A DNA stretch of 64,000 nt from Magnetococcales bacterium (GCA_015234045.1 JADFWU010000015.1:5589-69588); one strand, 5' to 3'. Shown: positions 18,377 to 27,056, counted from the stretch's first letter. A program made the numbers and translations. Notes: generated from the letters alone by a model not told the origin.

Positions 18377-18473
18377 CTAAATCGTCTCCTGCAAATACGG
18401 TAAGCAGTGCCTGAACGCTTCATACAATAGTATACTCTAAAAAAGGTAGAAGTGTCCCCCAAACTTGTTTCCT

Positions 18474-18502
18474 AGGGGCAATCTAATTTTTCCGTGGTCC
18501 TT
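18474..18502. repeat. Fragment of degenerate repeat family (AATTTTTCC-type)
   Basis: The segment around ATCTAATTTTTCCGTGGTCC matches the last third of the related sequences at 28462-28530 and 38832-38900. Only this end is recognisable here. It lies between the divergent osmC-like and DHH genes. Confidence 0.4.
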
Positions 18503-18565
18503 AGGGTATGTTAATATCGATCATTTTTCCGACCCTAGTGGCGTGTTTTTTTCAGGAATCACACA

Positions 18566-19738
18566 ATGGATGAACAATTGATAGAAAATGATGAAGCAAT
18601 GCCGGAAAATAGTCGCGTAGCTGCTGATGACTCAGATAATTGTGGTGCGTGTGGTAATGAAAAAACGGTTGAGCTTTGTACGGTACTGAAAAAGCATCGT
18701 GGTGAACGTCATGCAGTGTTGCTTCAGGACTATCCTGATCCTGATGCCATCTCATGTGGAGAGGCGTACCGGCGGATTGTAGAAAAATTTGGTATTGAGG
18801 TTGATTTGCTCTACGCCGGACGTGTCAGTCATCAGGAAAATATTGCGCTTATTAATTTGCTCAACATCAGTCTGACCTGTTGGGATTCTGAATTTGTTCC
18901 GCAAGATCAGTATCAAGGTGTGGTCTTCGTGGATAATCAGGGAACCACCTGCCGCCTGACAGATCGTTTCCTTGCAGCTGGCATTCCGGTTGTGGCCATG
19001 ATGGATCACCATGCATGGCAGGAAAATTTGGATCAATTAAAACCCGAGTTTGTAGATGTACGCTTTGTCGGTGCGTGTGCCACATTATTTGCTACCTACT
19101 TGGAACAGGGTATCATGCCTCTGGAGAATAGTAATTCCGATCATCGGAATCTGGCTACCGCTTTGATGCATGGTATCGTTTCGGATACTGGTGCAATGAT
19201 TCAAGCGCAATCATTGGATTTGAATGCTGCCGCCTATCTACAGCCTTTCTTCGATACTGAAATGCTTCTGGAAATTCTGCATCAGAAACGCAGCCATAAG
19301 ACCATGGAAGTGATCCGTATCGCTTTGGCGGATCGGGTAACACGGGCGGGTGTCTGTCTTGCGGGTGTTGGTTTTCTGCGTACTGCGGATCGAGATGCGG
19401 TGCCACAGGCTGCGGAGTTTCTGCTCAGTGAAGAGAATGTCCATACGGTAATCGTTTATGCCATCGTTACGAAGAAAAACGGTGAAGAGATGTTAAGTGG
19501 TTCTCTACGTACCTCCAAACATACCCTGGCACCGGATACCTTCTTAAAAGATGTCCTTGGTCACGATAGAGAGGGTAAATATTATGGTGGCGGTAAGGAT
19601 GCAGCAGGCGGTTTTGAAATTCCATTGGGATTTTTGTCTGGTACAGATGGAAAAGTGCTCTCAAATATGAAGTGGGATGCGTATAGCCGGAAGTTGCGTA
19701 AGCGCTTTTTTGAAAAAATCGGTGTTGAGGATGTTTGA
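18566..19738 (+). CDS. DHH family phosphoesterase (NrnA-like)
   Basis: DHH/DHHA1 proteins hydrolyse short oligonucleotides, pAp or cyclic dinucleotides using Mn2+. The 390-residue protein has a short Cys-containing N-terminal extension (CGACG near residue 27), the first metal motif QDYPDPDAISC, VVFVDNQG, the name-giving DHH in MMDHHAW, SDTGAM, and a C-terminal DHHA1 domain with GGGKDAAGGFEIP. The usual GGGH is GGGK here. No CBS or GGDEF domains are present. Its stop overlaps the start of lipA (TGATG), indicating coupling. The substrate is not certain; nanoRNA degradation or pAp hydrolysis fits the architecture best. Confidence 0.85.
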   Translation: MDEQLIENDEAMPENSRVAADDSDNCGACGNEKTVELCTVLKKHRGERHAVLLQDYPDPDAISCGEAYRRIVEKFGIEVDLLYAGRVSHQENIALINLLNISLTCWDSEFVPQDQYQGVVFVDNQGTTCRLTDRFLAAGIPVVAMMDHHAWQENLDQLKPEFVDVRFVGACATLFATYLEQGIMPLENSNSDHRNLATALMHGIVSDTGAMIQAQSLDLNAAAYLQPFFDTEMLLEILHQKRSHKTMEVIRIALADRVTRAGVCLAGVGFLRTADRDAVPQAAEFLLSEENVHTVIVYAIVTKKNGEEMLSGSLRTSKHTLAPDTFLKDVLGHDREGKYYGGGKDAAGGFEIPLGFLSGTDGKVLSNMKWDAYSRKLRKRFFEKIGVEDV

Positions 19739-20613
19739 TGGCGGATAATGCTCCGTTTATTCGAAAGCCACGCTGGTTGACGGTGAAGGCACCAACGTCA
19801 CCAGAATACCTTAAATTACGCGCCATGATGCAGCGTGAGAAGCTTCAGACTGTTTGTCAGTCCGCATCCTGTCCTAATATCGGTGGATGCTGGCATGATG
19901 GTCATGCCGCTTTCATGATTCTCGGGAATATTTGTACCCGAAATTGTACTTTCTGTGATGTGCCTACTGGTCGTCCCGCGCCGGTGGATTTCGAAGAGCC
20001 TCAACGTCTGGCTAAAGTGGTTCAAAGAATGGGGCTGCGCCATGTGGTGATCACCTCCGTTGATCGGGATGATCTGGAGGATGGTGGAGCGGCTCAATTT
20101 GTTGCTTGTCTGGATATTTTACATGGTCAGCAGGCGGGATATACCATTGAAGTGTTGACCCCGGATTTTCGGGATAAAAGCGGTGCACTTGAGAAAGTGC
20201 TTTTCGCAAAGCCAACAATTTTCAACCATAATATAGAGACCGTTCAGCGTCTATTTACATCGGTTAGACCTGCGGCAGATTATCGTTATTCTCTAGATGT
20301 ATTGAAAAAAGCTGCCGATTATAATGGGGCTTCAATACAGATTAAGTCGGGATTTATGGTTGGCCTGGGTGAGCATTGGGCGGAGGTGGTCCAGTTGTTG
20401 GATGACTTGCGTGATTCTGGTGTTACGCTACTGACTGTCGGTCAATATTTACGCCCCAGCCTGAAACATCATCCTGTTGAATCCTACTGGCCACCTGAAC
20501 GTTTTGATCATCTGAAAGAGATCGCGCTACAAAAAGGGTTTGTCAAGGTGATGAGTAATCCTTTGGCACGTTCTTCAATTCGCGAGGATGATAGAGCTGT
20601 TAAATTTGGTTAG
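19738..20613 (+). CDS. lipA: Lipoyl synthase LipA
   Basis: Radical SAM enzyme that inserts two sulfurs into octanoyl groups on lipoyl domains. The 291-residue protein has both Fe-S cluster motifs: the auxiliary CX4CX5C (Cys40, Cys45, Cys51 in CQSASCPNIGGC) and the radical SAM CX3CX2C (Cys66, Cys70, Cys73 in CTRNCTFC), plus ITSVDRDDLEDGGA and the C-terminal RSSI that ligates the auxiliary cluster. The ATG at 19738 overlaps the DHH stop, and a TTG three bases upstream is the only alternative. lipB lies 1.7 kb downstream after a flavin oxidase, which is a split lip locus. Confidence 0.97.
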   Translation: MADNAPFIRKPRWLTVKAPTSPEYLKLRAMMQREKLQTVCQSASCPNIGGCWHDGHAAFMILGNICTRNCTFCDVPTGRPAPVDFEEPQRLAKVVQRMGLRHVVITSVDRDDLEDGGAAQFVACLDILHGQQAGYTIEVLTPDFRDKSGALEKVLFAKPTIFNHNIETVQRLFTSVRPAADYRYSLDVLKKAADYNGASIQIKSGFMVGLGEHWAEVVQLLDDLRDSGVTLLTVGQYLRPSLKHHPVESYWPPERFDHLKEIALQKGFVKVMSNPLARSSIREDDRAVKFG

Positions 20614-20700
20614 TATGTTGATTTTTAAGTGTATAGAGACAGGAAAGTTGGTTGTTGATCTAAGAATTATGTTAAATCATTATTTCATTAGGTCTTTCTA

Positions 20701-20717
20701 TGGCTCATAATGAGCCA
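20701..20717. repeat. Short perfect hairpin in the lipA-oxidase gap
   Basis: TGGCTCA and TGAGCCA flank a 3-base loop. There is no T-run, so it may be an operator-like dyad or an mRNA hairpin. The rest of the 235-base gap shows no gene. Confidence 0.4.
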
Positions 20718-20848
20718 CCAGTATGAGAACTGCTTGATAAATCATGTAGATTATGGTACGTTGTCAAGGTGTGCTGTGGTTGCGAAGGAAATAGAGGGGC
20801 GCACGATACCCTGATCATAATGTAGGAATCGCATAGCGGATTCGGCTT

Positions 20849-22357
20849 ATGAAGAGACGGCAAGTGGTTAAAGCGATGCTTTCCGGGGCCCTGTTGGCAG
20901 GGCTTCCAATACCGCTGACTACTGCGCGTGCCGCTCTGTCTAACCCGAGACAACCTCTCCGCGCCAAAAGGCATCAACGCGATGTCGCTATTATCGGTGC
21001 TGGTATCGCTGGCTTGAGTGCCGGATACTTTCTGCGTGACCTTGATGTGGTACTCCTGGAAGCTGAACAATCAGTGGGTGGACGCTCACTGACCGGGCAA
21101 ATGGGCGACCGCACCTTCTCCAAAGGCGCACAATACATTACCTCTCTCAACGGTGCCTTAGGCCAAATCATCACTGATTTGGGTCTTGACCCTGTCGAAA
21201 TACCGGGTCAGGTGGATGCGATTTATCGTAAAGGCAAGGTGTTTATCGGTGAGGATGAGATCCTCCAGATGTTCAGTGATCGTGGTGACCTGGCCGCTCT
21301 TGATCACTTTCTGGATACCCTGTCAGAAATTTCCAGACATTATGGCAATGTGCCAGATCATCGCCAAGATAGCCTTGTGGGTCGCTTGGACCGCCAAACG
21401 GCTCGAGAATGGTTGAATGCACTGCGTTTGCCGCCTGTTTATCCCAGAGTTCTTAACAATCTGGCCCGTCGGGCCTCTGGTGCCAACCTGGATGAGCTTT
21501 CCGCCCTTGGATTGATGCCTATCCTGTTTGCGCTGTTCAAACAGACGCTGGCTGATATGAACACCGATGATCAGGCCAGAGTTGAGAGTGGAAACTATAC
21601 GTTTGATGGTGGGTTGAACCAGGTCAATATCAATCTGGCTAATATGTTGGGTGATCGCATTCGGTTTAATTCGGCGGTTATTCAGCTTGAAAAACTTTCT
21701 GATGGTTTGGGATATCGAATTCTCTATGCCGATGGCAGTGGAGAAGGGCGTTGGGTAGAAGCCAAGACGGTCATTTTTACCTCGCCTGCACCGATGATCA
21801 TGCGTATTGCTGCTCAGCTGTTTCCTTCTGAAGTGCTCAATCTGCTGGATCAGGTGCGCTATGCGCCTGCAATCACTGTTGGTTTATATGGATCTTCGCC
21901 GATTTATTCGCCAGCATTTGATCTTTCTTTGTCAGATCGTACGTTCATTACTGATATTTATGATGCGTGTCGGCTCTCTCGTTTGGACAATCCAGATGTG
22001 CGTACTGGTGCGGTTTCCAGCGTGATTATCCCAGCCGAACGGTTTCGGGACAGCTATTTTATGCATCTGTCCGATCGGGCAATTCTCAGTCGGGTTCATA
22101 AAGAGTTGGAAGTGGTTCTGCCTGGATCTTCAGATCGTATATTGGACTGGAGTGTGCAGCGTTTTTCACACGCCTTTCCCGTGACGACATTGGGTGCTTT
22201 TCGGCGTTTATCCGCTTTGCATGGATTTATGGAGAGTGGCAGTCCGCTGCAACTTGCTGGTGATTACACAATCTATCCTTCCTTTGATCTGGCGGCTGAG
22301 TCAGGATATTTGGCGGCTATGCGTTTGCGTCGTCTGCTTGGTCATACTACTGCATGA
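20849..22357 (+). CDS. Tat-exported FAD-dependent amine oxidase-like protein
   Basis: A 502-residue flavoprotein. The N-terminus MKRRQVVKAM with a following hydrophobic stretch and ARA is a twin-arginine signal (about residues 1-29), so the folded FAD protein is probably exported. The dinucleotide-binding motif GAGIAGLSAGYFL (about 50) is followed by VVLLEAEQSVGGRSLTGQM, typical of monoamine-oxidase/phytoene-desaturase-like enzymes, and the C-terminal FAD contact is AGDYTIYPSFDLAAESGY. The substrate cannot be predicted. Its stop overlaps lipB by 4 bases, and the lipA-to-lipB interval consists of this gene alone, an unusual neighbour for lipoylation genes. Confidence 0.85.
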   Translation: MKRRQVVKAMLSGALLAGLPIPLTTARAALSNPRQPLRAKRHQRDVAIIGAGIAGLSAGYFLRDLDVVLLEAEQSVGGRSLTGQMGDRTFSKGAQYITSLNGALGQIITDLGLDPVEIPGQVDAIYRKGKVFIGEDEILQMFSDRGDLAALDHFLDTLSEISRHYGNVPDHRQDSLVGRLDRQTAREWLNALRLPPVYPRVLNNLARRASGANLDELSALGLMPILFALFKQTLADMNTDDQARVESGNYTFDGGLNQVNINLANMLGDRIRFNSAVIQLEKLSDGLGYRILYADGSGEGRWVEAKTVIFTSPAPMIMRIAAQLFPSEVLNLLDQVRYAPAITVGLYGSSPIYSPAFDLSLSDRTFITDIYDACRLSRLDNPDVRTGAVSSVIIPAERFRDSYFMHLSDRAILSRVHKELEVVLPGSSDRILDWSVQRFSHAFPVTTLGAFRRLSALHGFMESGSPLQLAGDYTIYPSFDLAAESGYLAAMRLRRLLGHTTA

Positions 22358-23049
22358 CCGCACTGGCTGAAGCTGTTCCAGTCATTCCTCCGGCTGTTTG
22401 TCCTCCGACCGTCTGGCAGGTTCAACATCTTCAGGAACAGTCGTATCAACAGACCCTCACACTACAAAAAAATCTGGCCAGTGCCATTGCCGATGGACGA
22501 CAGAGCAATATTTTGCTTTTGACGGAACATGCGCCTATCTATACCCTTGGACCCAGAACCCGACCTGAACATGCACGGGTTGTGGACCCAGCCTATGAGA
22601 CTGTTCCACAATTGGTAACTGATCGAGGCGGTGAGATCACCTATCATGGACCAGGTCAGTTGATCGCCTATGTGATTCGGGATTTGCGTCCAGCGATTCA
22701 TGCTGTTCGTGCCCATGTAGACGCTCTTGAAAGTGTCATTATCAATGTGCTTGCTGAACTGACTATTCAGGCAGCGCGTGATAAACGTTATCCTGGTGTC
22801 TGGGTGGCAGGTAGTAAGGTGGCTGCGCTTGGTGTTCGTGTGCGGCGAGGCGTTGCCTATCATGGTATTGCGCTCAATAATCGACCTGATTTAGGCGCAT
22901 TCAACGCCATTGTTCCTTGTGGTATTGAGGGAGGGGCCGTTACCTCGTTACAAAAATTGGGAGTGGATATCACCATGGATGCATTGGCGGATCTTTTTAT
23001 CCAACACTTTCAACCTGTTTTTAATGTAAAATGGGAATCCGCATCATGA
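22354..23049 (+). CDS. lipB: Octanoyltransferase LipB
   Basis: Transfers octanoate from acyl carrier protein to lipoyl domains, providing the LipA substrate. The 231-residue protein carries TDRGGEITYHGPGQL (about 89-103), the catalytic Lys155 in AGSKVAALGVRV, HGIALN, and the catalytic Cys189 in VPCGIEGG. It overlaps the preceding oxidase (ATGA) and the following Nudix gene (ATGA), so it is embedded in a tightly coupled chain. An N-terminal Pro/Ala-rich extension of about 18 residues precedes the conserved fold. Confidence 0.96.
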   Translation: MTALAEAVPVIPPAVCPPTVWQVQHLQEQSYQQTLTLQKNLASAIADGRQSNILLLTEHAPIYTLGPRTRPEHARVVDPAYETVPQLVTDRGGEITYHGPGQLIAYVIRDLRPAIHAVRAHVDALESVIINVLAELTIQAARDKRYPGVWVAGSKVAALGVRVRRGVAYHGIALNNRPDLGAFNAIVPCGIEGGAVTSLQKLGVDITMDALADLFIQHFQPVFNVKWESAS

Positions 23050-23489
23050 CAAAACATGCTACACCCGCTTTGACTGCTGATATCATTATTGAATTGCTTG
23101 ATGATGAAGATCGTCCTATCATATTGATTGAACGACTTAATCCACCATATGGTTGGGCTATTCCCGGTGGATTCGCTGATGTGGGTGAGCGTATTGAGGC
23201 CACAGCCGTGCGTGAGGCCAAAGAAGAGGTCTGTTTGGACGTGACCTTAAAGGCGTTATTGGGCCTTTACAGTGATCCAAAGCGGGATCAACGTGGCCAC
23301 ACCGTGACAGCGGTGTATGTAGCCGAAGCACATGGTATGCCCTGTCCCGCTGATGATGCAAAAAACTTGATTATCATTCATCCTGATAAAATTGATATGC
23401 CTTTGGCATTTGATCACGCTCAGGTGTTGGCAGATTATAGAAACTATAGAAATAATGGAGCGGTAACACCGTTACGCTTTGAACCATGA
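23046..23489 (+). CDS. Nudix hydrolase
   Basis: Nudix enzymes hydrolyse nucleoside diphosphate-linked compounds. The 147-residue protein has a complete Nudix box at about 42-64 (GFADVGE followed by REAKEEV), with strand-forming flanks ADIIIELL and WAIPGG before it and GHTVTAVYVAEA after it. This arrangement resembles ADP-ribose or dNTP pyrophosphatase-type members. The ATG at 23046 overlaps the lipB stop; another in-frame ATG at 23031 would enlarge the overlap and is less likely. Its own stop overlaps the downstream protease start (ATGA). The substrate is unknown. Confidence 0.9.
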   Translation: MTKHATPALTADIIIELLDDEDRPIILIERLNPPYGWAIPGGFADVGERIEATAVREAKEEVCLDVTLKALLGLYSDPKRDQRGHTVTAVYVAEAHGMPCPADDAKNLIIIHPDKIDMPLAFDHAQVLADYRNYRNNGAVTPLRFEP

Positions 23490-24844
23490 AACGATCTTTT
23501 TCCTTCCTTGTACTTTTCCTGGTCTCTTTTTGCTTTTCAGGTATGGTTGAAGCGACTTTACCGCCTTCGGTCAATGGCAAGCCCTTGCCTTCTCTGGCTG
23601 ATATGCTGGAAAAGGTCACGCCGGCTGTGGTGAATATTGCATCCAGTACCGTCATTCATGCGCCGGATCATCCTCTGTTGCGAGACCCGTTTTTTAAATT
23701 TTTCCTCGAAAGACGCAAGAAGAAAAAAAAGAATGAGCAGCACCGAAGCTTGGGCTCTGGTGTGGTGGTGGATGCCAAGTTGGGCTATATTCTGACTAAT
23801 CAACATGTGATTGATAAAGCAGATAAAATATCTGTAACATTGCAGGATGGTCGAACTGTTCTTGCCCGTTTGGTTGGTGTTGATCCTGAGACCGATGTGG
23901 CAGTCATCCAGGTTAAAGTCCGTGGTCTGACTGCGTTGCCGATTGGCGATTCTGAGGCGTTGCGCGTTGGTGATTTTGTTGTTGCGGTGGGTAATCCGTT
24001 TGGTTTGGGGCAGACAGTGACATCAGGCATTGTGTCCGCTTTGGGCCGTAAAGGGTTGGGCATCAAAGGGTATGAGGATTTTATCCAAACCGATGCATCC
24101 ATCAATCCAGGTAATTCAGGCGGTGCTTTGGTCAATCTGGCTGGCGAGTTGATCGGAATCAATACTGCGATTTTGGCACCTAATGGCGGAAATGTTGGGA
24201 TCGGGTTTGCAATTCCAGTGTCTATGGCGCAGCAGATCATGGCGCAGTTGATCGACTATGGTGAAGTGCAGCGCGGTCTTTTAGGTGTGCAAACCCAGGA
24301 TTTAACAGCAGATCTTGCCCGCGCTTTTGGAGTGCCGGATCAGAGTGGTGCGGTTGTAACACGGGTTGTTCCTGGTTCTGCGGCTGATCAAGCTGGGTTA
24401 ACCACTGGTGATGTGATTGTTTCAGCTAATGGCCATTCTATTGGTGATGCATCCGATTTGCGGAATGTCATTGGTCTTCTGCGGGTTGGTGAGCAGATCC
24501 AGCTTGACTATATTCGTGATGGACGTAAAAAGCGCGTAACTGCCACGATTCTTCAGCCAACATGGCATAAGCTGGATGGAACAAGTGTTGATCAGCGGAT
24601 GGAAGGGGCGATGTTTGGTGTGCCCAAGGCGGGCAGTCGTATTGCGGGTGTTGGGGTGTTGGATGTTGGACCGAACAGTCCGGCCTGGAAGATCGGCTTG
24701 CGGCCTGGAGATTGGATTACGGCGGTGAATCGTCATCCGATTGCCAATTTAAATGATCTGAAACGCAATCTACGCCGTAGAACGCGTAAGCTATTGATAC
24801 AGATTTTGCGCGATGAAGAAGAGTTTCTGATCATTGTGCGTTGA
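23486..24844 (+). CDS. DegP/HtrA-family periplasmic serine protease with two PDZ domains
   Basis: Envelope quality-control protease. The 452-residue precursor has a signal peptide (residues 1-24), an N-terminal linker with a very basic RRKKKKK stretch (about 78-84), and a trypsin-like domain with the catalytic triad His107 (TNQHVID), Asp137 (ETDVAVI) and Ser211 (NPGNSGGALV). PDZ1 (about 262-350) begins RGLLGVQTQDL and PDZ2 (about 380-450) is shorter. It is last in a chain of ATGA-coupled genes after the Nudix gene. A hairpin-rich repeat follows directly after the stop and may serve as terminator. The basic insertion in the regulatory loop region is unusual. Confidence 0.93.
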   Translation: MKRSFSFLVLFLVSFCFSGMVEATLPPSVNGKPLPSLADMLEKVTPAVVNIASSTVIHAPDHPLLRDPFFKFFLERRKKKKKNEQHRSLGSGVVVDAKLGYILTNQHVIDKADKISVTLQDGRTVLARLVGVDPETDVAVIQVKVRGLTALPIGDSEALRVGDFVVAVGNPFGLGQTVTSGIVSALGRKGLGIKGYEDFIQTDASINPGNSGGALVNLAGELIGINTAILAPNGGNVGIGFAIPVSMAQQIMAQLIDYGEVQRGLLGVQTQDLTADLARAFGVPDQSGAVVTRVVPGSAADQAGLTTGDVIVSANGHSIGDASDLRNVIGLLRVGEQIQLDYIRDGRKKRVTATILQPTWHKLDGTSVDQRMEGAMFGVPKAGSRIAGVGVLDVGPNSPAWKIGLRPGDWITAVNRHPIANLNDLKRNLRRRTRKLLIQILRDEEEFLIIVR

Positions 24845-24853
24845 TACTATTAT

Positions 24854-25045
24854 GCGTTACGCAGTTGCTGGCCTGTCTGTGTTTTGCGTCGCTTCGCGGC
24901 TATGCCTTCGGCATGCCAGTCCTTTGGGCTGGGACGGCTGTTACGCAGCCTATTAATTGTGTGGCCCTTTGCGCTGGGGACCTTCGGTCCCCAGGCCCTT
25001 GTAGAAGTTGGCCCTTCGGGCCTCTGATGCAGTCAACTGCGTAAC
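24854..25045. repeat. Inverted-repeat element with serial TTC/TTT-loop hairpins (family 2, copy 1)
   Basis: A ~192-bp non-coding insert with inverted ends: GCGTTACGCAGTTG on the left (24854-24867) and CAACTGCGTAAC on the right (25034-25045). Inside are at least five compact hairpins whose loops are TTC or TTT: 24890-24898 (CGC/GCG), 24902-24914 (ATGCC/GGCAT), 24918-24930 (AGTCC/GGGCT), 24974-24994 (CTGGGGACC/GGTCCCCAG) and 25010-25022 (GGCCC/GGGCC). It lies between degP and the TRAP binding protein. The ends match the copies at 31718 and 33311, but the interior differs. Confidence 0.65.
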
Positions 25046-25079
25046 TCCCAACTATAAGAAAGAACATTGGAGAAGCGAG

Positions 25080-26183
25080 ATGTCGAATCCCGATAAAAAT
25101 GTATCCCGTCGAGCAGTGGTCAAAGGGGTTTTGGGGGGTGCAGCACTGGTGGCAGCACCAAAGGTGGCGGATGCCTTTCCCAGTCTTGGTAAGACGATTA
25201 AATGGAAAATGGTTACAACGTGGCCGAAGAATTTTCCTGGTTTGGGCGCAGGCGCAAACTATTTAGCTAAACTCATCAATGAGATGAGTGGTGGTCGAAT
25301 TAAGGTTAAAGTGTATGGTGCCAAAGAGTTGGTTGGCGCTTTTGAGGTGTTTGATGCGGTTTCTCGCGGCACAGCACAGATGGGGCATGGTGCGGCCTAT
25401 TACTGGAAAGGCAAGCATCCGGCCACGCAGTTTTTTGCAGCGGTGCCTTTTGGTCTCACAGCACAGGAGATGAATGGCTGGCTTTATCATGGCGGAGGTA
25501 TGGCGCTGTGGAAAGAGTTGTATGATCGCTTTGATTTGATTCCAACGGCTATTGGCAATACTGGTGTGCAGATGGGCGGATGGTTTAACCGTAAAATTGA
25601 TGCGGTTACTGACCTGAAGGGCCTTAAGATGCGTATCCCTGGTCTGGGTGGTGAGGTGTTGAATCGGGCGGGTGGTACACCTGTGAGTTTGCCGGGTGGT
25701 GAAATTTTTCCGGCTTTGCAGTCTGGTTCCATTGATGCGACTGAGTGGGTTGGTCCTTATAATGATCTCGCCTTTGGTCTCTATAAGGCGGCAAAATTCT
25801 ACTACTATCCCGGTTGGCATGAGCCTGGAACCACATTGGAAGGCATTATCAATAAGACCGCATTTAATGCATTGCCCAAGGATCTTCAATCCATTGTTAT
25901 CGCAGCGTGTAGGGTTGCTAATCAGGATATGCTGTCAGACTTTACTGCACGAAACAATACTGCCTTGGATACATTAGTCAATCATCATGGTGTTAAATTG
26001 CTGCGTTTTCCTGATGATGTTCTCAAGCGCATCAAGATGCTTTCTAACGAAGTGGTTGCGGAGATTGCAGGTCAAGATCCATTTTCCAAACGTGTTTATG
26101 ACTCTTTTTCAACATTCCGAAAGCAAGCGATTTCCTGGCACGCTGTTTCAGAGCAGGCCTATATGGATGCGCGAACGTTGTAA
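25080..26183 (+). CDS. TRAP transporter solute-binding protein (DctP family), Tat signal
   Basis: Periplasmic extracytoplasmic receptor for a TRAP transporter. The 367-residue precursor starts with a twin-arginine signal (SRRAVVKGVLGG, cleaved near AFP at about residue 35), then KWKMVTTWPKNFPGLG, the conserved arginine/ligand region KGLKMRIPGLGGEVL, and EWVGPYNDLAFGLYKAAK. This pattern is typical of the TakP-like (2-oxo acid or other monocarboxylate) subgroup. ATG 25080 is chosen over the in-frame upstream codon at 25008, which lies in a repeat element; GGAGAAGCGAG precedes 25080. No DctQ or DctM membrane subunit is nearby, so it is an orphan binding protein. Confidence 0.92.
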   Translation: MSNPDKNVSRRAVVKGVLGGAALVAAPKVADAFPSLGKTIKWKMVTTWPKNFPGLGAGANYLAKLINEMSGGRIKVKVYGAKELVGAFEVFDAVSRGTAQMGHGAAYYWKGKHPATQFFAAVPFGLTAQEMNGWLYHGGGMALWKELYDRFDLIPTAIGNTGVQMGGWFNRKIDAVTDLKGLKMRIPGLGGEVLNRAGGTPVSLPGGEIFPALQSGSIDATEWVGPYNDLAFGLYKAAKFYYYPGWHEPGTTLEGIINKTAFNALPKDLQSIVIAACRVANQDMLSDFTARNNTALDTLVNHHGVKLLRFPDDVLKRIKMLSNEVVAEIAGQDPFSKRVYDSFSTFRKQAISWHAVSEQAYMDARTL

Positions 26184-26198
26184 TTCTTTCCGAGATCC

Positions 26199-26359
26199 TA
26201 TAGTGGTTTCGTCTGAAATTTGAACAGTCAGCCGTTTCAGTCCTGGTGATATTTTTGCTCTGATGATCTGCTTCGCTTATGCAAAACGGCGCAAAAACAT
26301 CACCAGGGCTTCCACTCAGGTTGTGGTTCATTGTCTAATTTCGGATCGAAATCACTATA
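26199..26359. mobile_element. MITE-like repeat element, copy 3 (best-preserved ends)
   Basis: About 161 bp with the clearest terminal inverted repeats: TATAGTGGTTTCGTCTGAAA on the left and, read inward from the right, TATAGTGATTTCGATCCGAA. The interior is homologous to copies 1 and 2, including AATTTGAACAGTCAGCCGTT and the CCTGGTGATATTTTTGC / GCAAAAACATCACCAGG stem. It lies 15 bases after the TRAP gene stop, directly before a terminator. Confidence 0.78.
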
Positions 26360-26398
26360 AAACAGGTCCAGGATAAATCTGCTTGGACCTGTTTTATT
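26359..26398 (+). terminator. Rho-independent terminator downstream of the TRAP binding protein
   Basis: A perfect 12-bp stem, AAAACAGGTCCA (26359-26370) with TGGACCTGTTTT (26384-26395). The T-rich right arm acts as the T-run. Confidence 0.85.
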
Positions 26399-26634
26399 GG
26401 TAATTTTTACATTTTAATAAAACAATAAGCTTTTAATGTGTTTTTATATAATTTAAATCGTTATAAATCCACATCCTGTCGATTCCAACCTAAAGGTTGT
26501 TTTGTTGTCAATAGAACAATATATTATGTTCTAATGCGTGAAGGGTAGAGTGATGTTTTCTTGGAAGTCGATCAAGTCAAGTACGGAATATGCATTGAGG
26601 ATTTGAGCATAATTCAGAGCGTTTTTTTTTGAAT
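26399..26634. other. AT-rich gene-free stretch (part of 26184-26634)
   Basis: This is markedly AT-richer than its surroundings, with several A/T runs and no reading frame of note. With the MITE and terminator before it, it forms the left border of the accessory patch at 26.6-29.2 kb. Confidence 0.5.
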
Positions 26635-26844
26635 TCAAGCTATCTGGTTATGGGTGGGTCGGTTGTTGGCCATTTGGCGTAGCGTGTTAGAGACACCATC
26701 CAATAACAGGCCGGCACCATTCAATTCATGTTCACTCAAATAGGAGGGGTCTGCCCGAACAATAGCGCTTACAGCAGCGGTGATATCAGCTAGGTCTTCA
26801 ATTAAAGCTTTTTGAGTATCGGTGTGAGTGAAGTCAAAGCGCAT
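26635..26844 (-). CDS. Small hypothetical protein (69 aa)
   Basis: I do not recognise this protein. It has a good ribosome-binding site (AAGGAGACC, 8 bases before the ATG), which supports it as a real gene. The sequence is predicted to be helical and mildly acidic (LIEDLADITAAVSAIVRADP, then LLLDGVSNTLRQMANN) with no cysteine, signal peptide or DNA-binding motif. It is located in the AT-rich accessory patch next to phage-type regulators, so a phage or plasmid-derived accessory function is possible. Confidence 0.55.
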   Translation of the reverse strand: MRFDFTHTDTQKALIEDLADITAAVSAIVRADPSYLSEHELNGAGLLLDGVSNTLRQMANNRPTHNQIA

Positions 26845-27056
26845 TTGGTGGTCTCCTTGTCAGGTGATGGTATATAAAACCGTAACAGGTAGTTGCTGGA
26901 TACGGTTGTGGCCTTATTCCACCAATACTTCTCGATGCCAATCCGAATCAAAATCAGTGAAACAGTGCCTACCACTTATATTCGGACGTAATTATATAAG
27001 CATTAGAGATTTTTTTGTGTAATTTGATCTATGTAATTAGTTGTATGCTATAAATT

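Noticed and set aside
24854-25045. CRISPR array suggested by serial short hairpins
   Set aside because: The hairpins differ in sequence and there are no regular direct repeats or spacers.
25008-25079. N-terminal extension of the TRAP binding protein
   Set aside because: It is encoded by the repeat element and lacks a ribosome-binding site. The Tat signal starts at ATG 25080.
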